Shown one piece after another: positions 1 to 4,982 of a stretch of DNA of 5,221 nt. The translations under genes were made by a program, and so were the position numbers. Numbering within the stretch: the first letter of the stretch is position 1; each line of letters starts with the position of its first letter. Origin of the DNA: Planctomycetota bacterium (GTDB lineage Bacteria; Planctomycetota; SBBH01; JACQRN01). The DNA lies in the NCBI GenBank assembly GCA_016206515.1, contig JACQRN010000073.1, positions 1 to 5,221 on the forward strand, read 5' to 3'. A model generated the notes under the pieces. The model did no database searches. It was given only the letters and a program-made list of their open reading frames with translations, and was not told where the DNA came from.

Positions 1-1021
1 CGGCATAGCAGACGAGGTAGAAGATGGCGAGCCGCGTCGCGGCGATGGGGGACGTCTCGACCGCCGCGAGCGCGGCGGCGGCGAAGCCGGCATGGGCGAT
101 CCCCGAGTACGCCAGGAGCCGCTTGAGCGACCGCTGCGACAACGCCCCGAGCGAACCGACCAGGATCGAGAGGGCGGCGAGAACCCAGAGGAGGCACGTG
201 CGGGTGTCCGCAGGGGCGCCGGCGGGGACGAGGAGCCGGAGGGCGAGCCCGACCCCGCCCAGCTTGAACCCCCCGGAGATCCAGGCGGACGCCGCTCCCG
301 AGGCGCCCTCGATCGCATCGGGCACCCAGTGGTGGACGGGCGCCAGTCCCATCGTGAAGGCGGCGCCGATCCCCCAGAGAAGCAGGACCAGCGTCGCCAG
401 CGGCGCGCCGGACGCCGAGGGCTCGGGGAGGGAGAGGGTTCCGGTGGCTCCCCATCGCACGGCCGTCCCATACAGCAGGCACGCGCCGGCGAGCGCGCCG
501 AGAAGGGCCATCTTGAGCGCTCCCTCGCAGGCGAGGAGGGAGCGGCGCTCCGACGCCGCCATCGCGGCGGAGGCGAGCGTGGCGGTCGCGAGGCCAACGA
601 GCAACAGCATGAGGTCCCGCGATGCGACCAGCAGCAGTGCCCCGAGGGTCGCCAGGAGGAGCAGGCCCGCCTCTGTCGGCAGGGAGGCACGACCACCGCG
701 GTGGTCGTCGCGCAGGGAACCTGCTCGGAGGGGGCCGGTGAGAAGGGAGAGGGCGGACAGAGCGCACAAGAGGACCCCCGCGCCGAGAAGCCGCGCCTGC
801 GCGTCCCAGACCACCGGCGCCGGCGCCCGGCCGCCGTCCACGGCGGGGAGGGGCGCCCGTACGACCATCCACAGCGCGAGCGCGAGGGGGATCGCGACGC
901 AGACGGTCGCCCCCGCGCGATGGGACCGGGATCTCCCCGCGCCCAGGAGCGGCGTCGCCGCGCCAGCGGCCCCCACGAGGAGGAACGGCGCCGCCCCGTC
1001 CATATGCGACAGTGCGATCAC
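1..1021 (-). CDS. nuoN: NADH-quinone oxidoreductase subunit N (NuoN), partial, atypical
   Basis: Partial antiporter-type membrane subunit of complex I. It would sit in the cytoplasmic membrane next to NuoM and normally carries one proton channel. The minus frame is open from GTG at 1021 to the window edge (340 residues, C-terminus missing). Family signatures: PVHHWVPDAIEGAS at 228-241, SLKRLLAYSGIAHAGF at 298-313, and EGALKMALLGALAG at 166-179, in a chain of hydrophobic segments. GTG overlaps the nuoM stop (GTGA), with GGAGG at 1025-1029 upstream; ATG at 1003 (residue 7) is an alternative start. Odd points: the TM5 glutamate (Glu133 in E. coli) aligns with Ala145 and the TM7 lysine (Lys217) with Thr223. 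Lys170, His230 and Lys253 match E. coli Lys158, His224 and Lys247. The E. coli numbers are from memory, but the constant offsets (12, then 6) support the alignment. Confidence 0.9.
   Translation of the reverse strand, partial: MIALSHMDGAAPFLLVGAAGAATPLLGAGRSRSHRAGATVCVAIPLALALWMVVRAPLPAVDGGRAPAPVVWDAQARLLGAGVLLCALSALSLLTGPLRAGSLRDDHRGGRASLPTEAGLLLLATLGALLLVASRDLMLLLVGLATATLASAAMAASERRSLLACEGALKMALLGALAGACLLYGTAVRWGATGTLSLPEPSASGAPLATLVLLLWGIGAAFTMGLAPVHHWVPDAIEGASGAASAWISGGFKLGGVGLALRLLVPAGAPADTRTCLLWVLAALSILVGSLGALSQRSLKRLLAYSGIAHAGFAAAALAAVETSPIAATRLAIFYLVCYA
689..708. repeat. Perfect 20-bp palindrome inside nuoN
   Basis: The half-site ACGACCACCG is followed directly by its exact reverse complement, with no spacer. 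It lies in the part of nuoN that encodes a hydrophilic, charged loop (about residues 102-118, containing RDDHRGGR) between two hydrophobic segments. Its role is unknown: it could be a protein-binding site, a methylation or recombination site, or a hairpin in the nuoN mRNA. Confidence 0.75.
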
Positions 1022-2454
1022 GCGCCTCCCACCAACCTGCGCAGCGCCTCGACCGGAAGGGAAAGGAGCCAGGACGGGAACAGGCCGATGACCAGGAGCG
1101 CGAGGCCGAGCGCCGCGACGGCAACTCGCTCGTGAAGGCCAGACCGGACCCACTCTCCCGTCCCCTCCTGGGGCGCGAGGAAGAGGATCTGGCGAAGCGC
1201 CGGCACGAGAACCGCCGCCCCGAGAACGAGGCTCACGCCCGCGGCGACGGCGGCCCACGGGTACGCCCCGAGAACGCCTGCGAGGACCGTGAATTCCCCG
1301 ACGAACCCCGCCAGCCCCGGCACCGCGAGGGAGGAGAGGCACAGGACGCCCCACGCCACGGCCAGGACCGGGTCGTTCTCCGCAAGCCGGCCCTGGTCGG
1401 CGAGGCGCCGGGAATGGCTTCGTTCGATGAGGGCCCCCGCGACGAAGAAGAGTCCGCCCGTCGCGAGGCCGTGGGAGACCAGGTGGAAGACGGCTCCCTG
1501 CGCCGCGCAGATCCCCCCGGCGAAGATTCCCATCATGGCCAGCCCCATATGGCTCACGCTGAAGTACGCGATCCTCTTCTTGATGTCGCACTGCGCCATT
1601 GCGTTGAGCGCGCCGTGCACCGCGCCGACCGCCGCGATCGCCACGAGCGCGGGTGCGTACGAGCGCGAGGCGTTGGGGAAGAGCCCCCATCCGACCCGGA
1701 GGAACGCATACGCGCCCATTTTCAGGAGCACCCCCGCCAGAAGGATCGAGCCGGCGGTCGGCGCCTCGACATGCGCGACCGGGAGCCAGGCATGGAGCGG
1801 GACGAGCGGGACCTTCACCGCGAATCCGACGGCGAACAGGAGGAACGCCGCGGCGGGGAGCACCGCTCCGGTGCGGGCGCGGGCGGTGAGGTCGGCGATC
1901 CCGGTCGTGCCGGCCACCGAGGCGACCCACGCCGTCCCGGCGAGGAGGAGCACGCTTCCGCATGCCGCATAGAGGAAGAACCGGGTCGCGGCCGCCCGCG
2001 CGGGGGCAGGTCTCCCTTGCCCTCCCCACCTCCCGATCAGGAGGGCCATCGGGACCAGGACGGCGTCCCAGAACAGGAGAAACAGGAACAGGTCCGCCGC
2101 CAGGAACGTCCCGAGGAGGAGCCCCTCCATCGCCAGGAGGAGGCCGTGGAACAGGCGCCTCCCCTCGGACAGGGAGGCTGGCGCCGAGAGGATCGCCACG
2201 GGGACGAGAAACGTCGTCAGGAGAACCAGCGGACGGCTCAATCCGTCGACATGCAGGGCGAACCGCACGGGCAGCCCCGGCAGGAGGGGCCATGGGACGG
2301 ACCACGATCCCTCCGCGGGGAGGAGGATCGCGAGCGCCAGGGGGAACGCGGACAGGAGGAGCGCGCCGTACTTCGCCGCGCGCTCCGGCAGGAGCCCCAG
2401 CAGGAGCGCCAGGAGGATCGGACACGCCACGAGCAGGGGGAGGTGGGCGGTCAT
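1018..2454 (-). CDS. nuoM: NADH-quinone oxidoreductase subunit M (NuoM)
   Basis: Antiporter-type membrane subunit of complex I, expected to carry one proton channel driven by quinone reduction. 478 residues, close to the usual 480-510, with about 14 hydrophobic segments. Diagnostic stretches: LVPMALLIGRWGG at 133-145; GFAVKVPLVPLHAWLPVAH at 210-228; LLKMGAYAFLR at 243-253; CDIKKRIAYFSVSHMG at 289-304; LAGFVGEF at 381-388. Channel residues present are Lys214 (TM7), Lys245 (TM8) and Glu387 (TM12), each exactly 20 below the E. coli numbers I recall. The TM5 glutamate is replaced by Asp130 (LLFWDAVLVPM), so the carboxylate is kept. The ATG at 2454 overlaps the nuoL stop (ATGA) and lacks a clear Shine-Dalgarno, so translation is probably coupled to the gene upstream. 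The same frame is open upstream to 2862, but that part is shadow of nuoL. Confidence 0.96.
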   Translation of the reverse strand: MTAHLPLLVACPILLALLLGLLPERAAKYGALLLSAFPLALAILLPAEGSWSVPWPLLPGLPVRFALHVDGLSRPLVLLTTFLVPVAILSAPASLSEGRRLFHGLLLAMEGLLLGTFLAADLFLFLLFWDAVLVPMALLIGRWGGQGRPAPARAAATRFFLYAACGSVLLLAGTAWVASVAGTTGIADLTARARTGAVLPAAAFLLFAVGFAVKVPLVPLHAWLPVAHVEAPTAGSILLAGVLLKMGAYAFLRVGWGLFPNASRSYAPALVAIAAVGAVHGALNAMAQCDIKKRIAYFSVSHMGLAMMGIFAGGICAAQGAVFHLVSHGLATGGLFFVAGALIERSHSRRLADQGRLAENDPVLAVAWGVLCLSSLAVPGLAGFVGEFTVLAGVLGAYPWAAVAAGVSLVLGAAVLVPALRQILFLAPQEGTGEWVRSGLHERVAVAALGLALLVIGLFPSWLLSLPVEALRRLVGGA

Positions 2455-3200
2455 CCGGCGGCTTTCGCGAGGAACGTCCAGAGTGCCGCAGCCCATGCCG
2501 CCGTCACGAGGGTCCAGGCCGCGTACGCTCCGAGACGCCCCTCGCCGATGTCGCCGAGTCCTCTCCCCGACCGCGCCACCAGCGCGCCCGCGAACGAGAT
2601 CCCGGTATCGATCAGGAGCCGGTCGACGCACGCCCAGACCAGCGTGGCGAACCTCCGCGTCGGACAGGCCACGTATCGCTGGAGGACCCGGCCCACGAGT
2701 ACGGTCCGGCCCGGATCCTGGACGCCGCGGGGGGAACGGCCGGCACACGACGCCAGGAGCACCGTGGCAGCCGCGCCCAGCATCAGGAGGAGGATGCCAA
2801 GGTTCCCGGCCAGGACGAGCAGGAGCATCATCGCGGCGAGGAGGTTGATGTAGGCGTAGCACCGGCCGCGCCCGTCCTTGGGGTCGAGGTACCCCTGGCT
2901 GAAGATCGCGACCGCGAGGGAGATCAGGCAGACCCGGCGCGCCATCGGGACGGACTGCTCATCGAGACGCAACGTCAGGGGGATCTCGAACGCCTCCGTC
3001 CGGATCCACTCCGAGCGCAGCGTCTGTGCGGTCTTGCGATCACGGGAGGGGAGGAGGAGGGAACCCGATAGGGAGACAGCCAGCGCGAGGACGCCAAGGA
3101 AGGTCGCAAGCCGCTGGCTGCGAATGCGCAAGAGGGCGCACAGTACCGCGCCCACCACAGGGGGGAGCAGGAGCAGGGCGACGGCGCCGGAAGCGCTCAC
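2451..3200 (-). CDS. NuoL-like subunit with the antiporter core missing (mini-NuoL)
   Basis: 249 residues; normal NuoL has about 600-700. The N-terminal half follows NuoL: TM1 about 6-24, TM2 31-50, the EIPLTLRLDEQS strand region at 72-83, TM3 86-104, then GYLDP and YAYINLLAAMMLLLVLAGNL (115-134) and a fifth hydrophobic segment to about 153. NuoL's GWEGVGLCSYLLIGF motif is degenerate here (LGAAATVLLASCAG, 141-154). After a linker it goes straight to the family C-terminus: VDRLLID at 192-198, a GRLGAYA stretch at 221-227 and a last TM at about 226-245. TM6 to about TM15, with both channel lysines, is absent. The frame is intact and couples to nuoM by ATGA, which argues against a decaying pseudogene. 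The GTG start at 3200 gives the most NuoL-like N-terminus; in-frame ATGs at 3263 and 3395 would add a Pro/Arg-rich leader. Assembly error must be excluded. Confidence 0.8.
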   Translation of the reverse strand: MSASGAVALLLLPPVVGAVLCALLRIRSQRLATFLGVLALAVSLSGSLLLPSRDRKTAQTLRSEWIRTEAFEIPLTLRLDEQSVPMARRVCLISLAVAIFSQGYLDPKDGRGRCYAYINLLAAMMLLLVLAGNLGILLLMLGAAATVLLASCAGRSPRGVQDPGRTVLVGRVLQRYVACPTRRFATLVWACVDRLLIDTGISFAGALVARSGRGLGDIGEGRLGAYAAWTLVTAAWAAALWTFLAKAAG

Positions 3201-3393
3201 CGGGCCATGGGATGCGTCGGGAGGCGGGCGCGCTCGCGCGGCCAGGCGGACATGGCGGGACATCGTCCCCGGCCTGGCAGGCGGGGTCAAGGCGGGCCGG
3301 GTAGCGCCTGGCGAGCCGGTCGGCGTGGCGCACGGGGGTCGAATCGATCGCGCGGCTGGAGAAGTACGGGGCGTAGGGTAGAGTTGGAACGGC
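3201..3393. other. Divergent intergenic region between the nuo operon and the nucleotidyltransferase module
   Basis: This stretch separates the minus-strand operon from the plus-strand module. Frames on both strands are open but encode Pro/Arg/Gly-rich sequence with no membrane segments or family motif, so I read it as non-coding. There is no nuoK here, although nuoK normally precedes nuoL. For the plus-strand gene, TAGAGT at 3379-3384 could be a -10, with no convincing -35. Confidence 0.5.
3262..3290 (-). promoter_or_regulatory. Possible promoter of the nuoLMN operon
   Basis: On the minus strand TTGACC (3290-3285) is a good -35 match (5 of 6). It is followed after 17 bases by GACGAT (3267-3262), a poor -10 match (3 of 6). 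Transcription would begin near 3255, which would exclude the ATG starts at 3263 and 3395 and favour the GTG at 3200. The weak -10 makes this tentative. Confidence 0.25.
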
Positions 3394-3597
3394 ATGTTGA
3401 CGAAGCGCGAAATCGAGCGGTACCGCGCTACTCCCCCGGAGGAGAGATTTCACGAATCGATCGAGCTGATGCGCTGGGCATGGGAGTCGCTCGATGAAGG
3501 AGGCCCGGAGCGCGCCGCACGGCGGTGGGAGTTGATCCGCCGTCAGCACGACCTCGCCTCGGAACGCCTGGAGGCGGCGTTCCGAGGGATGGCGTGA
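3394..3597 (+). CDS. Small helical protein paired with a nucleotidyltransferase
   Basis: 67 residues, highly charged, predicted all-helical: a short helix at about 4-11, a long amphipathic helix at 14-34 (PEERFHESIELMRWAWESL) and another at 38-65. There is no membrane segment or signal peptide. It resembles, from memory, a type of short uncharacterised protein (opening like 'MLT-EEI--YR--TPEER') found beside minimal nucleotidyltransferases in high-GC environmental bacteria. Its stop codon overlaps the nucleotidyltransferase start by 4 bases (GTGA), so the two are co-translated and probably act together. It could be the antitoxin or regulatory partner, but it is not the winged-helix AbiEi type. 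The ATG at 3394 has only a weak upstream GGA as ribosome site. The function is inferred from position only. Confidence 0.7.
   Translation: MLTKREIERYRATPPEERFHESIELMRWAWESLDEGGPERAARRWELIRRQHDLASERLEAAFRGMA
3584..3588 (+). promoter_or_regulatory. Shine-Dalgarno of the nucleotidyltransferase gene
   Basis: GAGGG lies 5 bases before GTG at 3594. It supports the GTG start that overlaps the upstream stop, rather than an earlier in-frame start at 3525, whose extra 23 residues are Pro/Gly/Arg-rich and unlike the family. Confidence 0.6.
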
Positions 3598-4160
3598 ATC
3601 CGCCGCTCCTGTCGCTTCTGGAGAAACTTGTTGGGATCCTCGACCGGGAACAGATCCCGTACCTGGTGATGGGGGGGATCGCCGTCCGCTTCTGGGGGCT
3701 TCCGCGACCGACCTACGATCTGGATCTGACCCTCTCGATCCCGCCTGGGCAGGTTCCTGCGTTCTGCCGGAGGCTGGAGGCGGAGGGGTTTACCGTCCCG
3801 GAGGTCCACGCGCGCGGATTCGTCGACACGCTCGCCGGGATGCGCAAGATCGGCGTCCTCCACCACGACGGCACGCGCGAGATCCGCGTCGACCTGTTCC
3901 TCGTCACGACCCCGTATCAGGAAGCCGCGTTCGGGCGGCGCCTCCGCAAGCGGCTGGACGGCATGGAGGCGTGGATCCCCACCCCCGAGGACCTGATCCT
4001 GCACAAACTCATCGCGGGACGGGACCGCGACCTTGCGGACATCAGCGACGTCCTCGTCCTCAACCCGGACGTCGACCGCACGTACCTCGAGAAGTGGGCG
4101 CAAGCCCTCGGCGCGGCCGACCTTCTCGCTCGAAAACTGAGGGAATCGGACGCGGGGTAG
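3594..4160 (+). CDS. Minimal nucleotidyltransferase, AbiEii/DUF6036-like, possible toxin
   Basis: 188 residues with the polymerase-beta-type nucleotidyltransferase fold signature. After an N-terminal helix (4-20) comes IPYLVMGGIAVRFWG (21-35), with the Gly27-Gly28 nucleotide loop, then RPTYDLDL (38-45) giving metal-binding Asp42 and Asp44. The third aspartate is probably Asp100 in EIRVDLFLV (96-104). The C-terminal PTPEDLILHKLIAGRDRDLADISDVL (129-154) is typical of AbiEii-like and DUF6036-like families. All three acidic residues are present, so it is probably active and would transfer a nucleotide to RNA, protein or another acceptor; the substrate is unknown. Close relatives include type IV-like toxins that modify tRNA and housekeeping-like orphan enzymes. 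It overlaps the 67-residue gene by GTGA. Family call firm, toxin role inferred. Confidence 0.88.
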   Translation: MNPPLLSLLEKLVGILDREQIPYLVMGGIAVRFWGLPRPTYDLDLTLSIPPGQVPAFCRRLEAEGFTVPEVHARGFVDTLAGMRKIGVLHHDGTREIRVDLFLVTTPYQEAAFGRRLRKRLDGMEAWIPTPEDLILHKLIAGRDRDLADISDVLVLNPDVDRTYLEKWAQALGAADLLARKLRESDAG

Positions 4161-4282
4161 GGCCGCACGTCGCTGGGTGCGTGCGCCGCGATCGTGCAGC
4201 GCGTAATCTTGACGCAGTGAAGAAACTCGCCATCGTGAGTTCTGACGGTACGAGCGCGACATGGTTCCTGTGGATCAAACGA

Positions 4283-4357
4283 AGGCATGCGCATTCTTCT
4301 GGCTCGCGGCAAGACTCTTCGGCAAAAACGAAGGGGCGCGGTATGAGGCGCATGCCT
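4283..4357. repeat. Inverted repeat with 10-bp perfect arms
   Basis: AGGCATGCGC (4283-4292) pairs with GCGCATGCCT (4348-4357) across a 55-base loop. Each arm itself contains the palindrome GCATGC. The right arm can also fold locally, GAGGC(4345-4349)-GCAT-GCCTC(4354-4358). It may be a remnant of mobile DNA or a regulatory RNA fold; neither is shown. Confidence 0.5.
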
Positions 4358-4379
4358 CCAGAATGGAGCGTGTTCTCCA
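4356..4379 (+). repeat. Mutually exclusive small hairpins (CTCCA / TGGAG / CTCCA)
   Basis: CTCCA (4356-4360), TGGAG (4364-4368) and CTCCA (4375-4379) occur in series. The middle segment can pair with either neighbour, with loops of 3 and 6 bases. It lies about 40 bases upstream of the predicted toxin-antitoxin promoter and would be outside that transcript. It may be chance. Confidence 0.3.
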
Positions 4380-4415
4380 GCCAGGCCAGAGGCAATCGGC
4401 GCGGAACGGATAGCC

Positions 4416-4443
4416 TTGATCGGTGTTTCACAAGTGTTACACT
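4416..4443 (+). promoter_or_regulatory. Promoter and probable operator of the RelBE-type module
   Basis: TTGATC (4416-4421) as -35 and TACACT (4438-4443) as -10 are separated by 16 bases. The -10 lies in an 11-bp palindrome AGTGT-T-ACACT (4433-4443). The same half-site repeats just upstream as GTGTTTCACA (4423-4432) next to GTGTTACACT (4434-4443), 11 bases apart, roughly one helical turn. Ribbon-helix-helix antitoxins commonly bind such paired sites over their own promoter, so autorepression is likely. Transcription would start near 4450, leaving a leader of about 8 bases before ATG at 4458. Confidence 0.55.
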
Positions 4444-4457
4444 GTTTGCAGCGCCCC

Positions 4458-4691
4458 ATGCCCACCACCCACCCCCGGATCAACGCGGTGCTGGAGCCCC
4501 AGCTCTTCTACGCTGTCGAGCGACTCGCGAAGGCGCGCGGGGTCTCCCTGTCCCAGGAGGTGCGCGATCTCGTCAAGGAGTCTCTCGAACTGATGGAGGA
4601 CGCAGGCTGGGAGGCGATCGTCGAGGATCGGAGAAAGTCGCCCGGCAAGCCCGTCCCCCACGCCGAGGCGAGGCGCCGACTCGGCTTGTAG
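4458..4691 (+). CDS. Ribbon-helix-helix antitoxin of a RelBE/ParDE-type pair
   Basis: 77-residue antitoxin predicted to neutralise the toxin encoded next to it and repress their shared promoter. The N-terminus fits a ribbon-helix-helix DNA-binding domain: a strand at 7-13 (RINAVLE), helix 15-28 (QLFYAVERLAKARG), turn, then helix 31-47 (LSQEVRDLVKESLELME). The charged tail (51-77, WEAIVEDRRKSPG...RRRLGL) is the usual toxin-wrapping segment. The start is ATG at 4458. A TTG at 4416 in the same frame is rejected because it lies in the -35 box. No Shine-Dalgarno precedes the ATG, in keeping with the short leader. The toxin start follows the stop after 6 bases. RelB or ParD assignment cannot be made reliably. 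Confidence 0.85.
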   Translation: MPTTHPRINAVLEPQLFYAVERLAKARGVSLSQEVRDLVKESLELMEDAGWEAIVEDRRKSPGKPVPHAEARRRLGL

Positions 4692-4697
4692 GGGCGC

Positions 4698-4982
4698 GTG
4701 TCCGGCTACCAGGTTTTCTATCGTCCCATCGTCGTCGAGCATGACCTGTCGGCGCTTCCTCGCAATATGCAGAGGCGCGTCCTGCGCGCCGTCGAGAGCC
4801 GCCTCCTGACACAGCCGGACCGCTACGGCGAGCGCTTGCGCAGGTCCCTTCTGGGGCTCTGGAAGATCCGGGTGGGGGACTACCGCGTCATCTACGAGAT
4901 CCGGGGCCGCGACGTCCACATCTGGGCGGTCGGCATCCGCCGGGACGCCTACGACACGATCGCACGGCGGCGGCAGACGTAG
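4698..4982 (+). CDS. RelE/ParE-family toxin
   Basis: 94 residues, normal length for the family. Predicted fold: strand at 4-9 (YQVFYR), two helices at about 14-37, then a beta-sheet with LWKIRVGDYRVIYEI (54-68), VHIWAVGIRRDAYD (73-86). Family-typical residues present: Lys56, Arg58, Arg63, Arg81 and Tyr85. The last three correspond by position to catalytic Arg61, Arg81 and Tyr87 of E. coli RelE (numbers from memory). That favours a ribosome-dependent mRNA endonuclease over a gyrase-poisoning ParE, though the two are hard to separate by sequence. The GTG start at 4698 has AGGGG at 4690-4694. It is encoded after its antitoxin, the usual order for coupled expression. The gene looks intact. Confidence 0.9.
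   Translation: MSGYQVFYRPIVVEHDLSALPRNMQRRVLRAVESRLLTQPDRYGERLRRSLLGLWKIRVGDYRVIYEIRGRDVHIWAVGIRRDAYDTIARRRQT

Larger units (their letters stand above)
4161..4415. other. Lower-GC intergenic stretch without a recognised gene
   Basis: G+C from 4201 to 4440 is about 56% by count, against 62-73% in sampled lines of the genes around. A plus-strand frame is open across it, with a possible GTG at 4217 (VKKLAIVSSDG...). It matches nothing I recognise, lacks a ribosome site and runs through the antitoxin gene out of frame, so I do not call it. The stretch holds inverted repeats (listed separately) and an AACTC/GAGTT stem around 4224-4241. No T-run follows any hairpin, so no intrinsic terminator is evident. 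Confidence 0.5.

Noticed and set aside
24..1135. Two plus-strand open frames opposite nuoN
   Set aside because: Low-complexity Arg/Ala/Pro sequence antisense to a clear NuoN protein.
1012..2853. Long plus-strand open frame of 613 codons opposite nuoM/nuoL
   Set aside because: It is Arg/Glu/Gly/Pro-rich, has no motif, and mirrors the Leu-rich minus-strand codons (CTC/CTG read as GAG/CAG). It is a high-GC antisense shadow.
2721..2862. nuoM start further upstream at 2862
   Set aside because: The extra 136 residues are Arg/Pro/Gly-rich shadow of the nuoL frame. ATG 2454 gives the correct NuoM N-terminus and length.
3201..3395. N-terminal extension of the mini-NuoL to ATG 3263 or 3395
   Set aside because: The added residues are Pro/Arg/Ala-rich and unlike the NuoL N-terminus, and a possible promoter lies inside the extension. 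The GTG at 3200 fits better, though this is not proven.
3393..3396. Overlapping divergent ATG codons in CATG
   Set aside because: The minus-strand ATG opens the unlikely NuoL leader; the overlap is just the self-complementary CATG.
3525..3593. Upstream ATG start for the nucleotidyltransferase
   Set aside because: It would overlap the 67-residue gene by 73 bases and add a low-complexity leader. GTG at 3594 has a Shine-Dalgarno and a 4-base overlap.
3543..4262. Minus-strand open frame of 239 codons opposite the nucleotidyltransferase
   Set aside because: Antisense to a gene with conserved catalytic motifs; no motif of its own.
4217..4744. Plus-strand frame with possible GTG start at 4217
   Set aside because: No ribosome site and no family resemblance, and it runs out of frame through the antitoxin gene into Arg/Gly/Pro-rich sequence.
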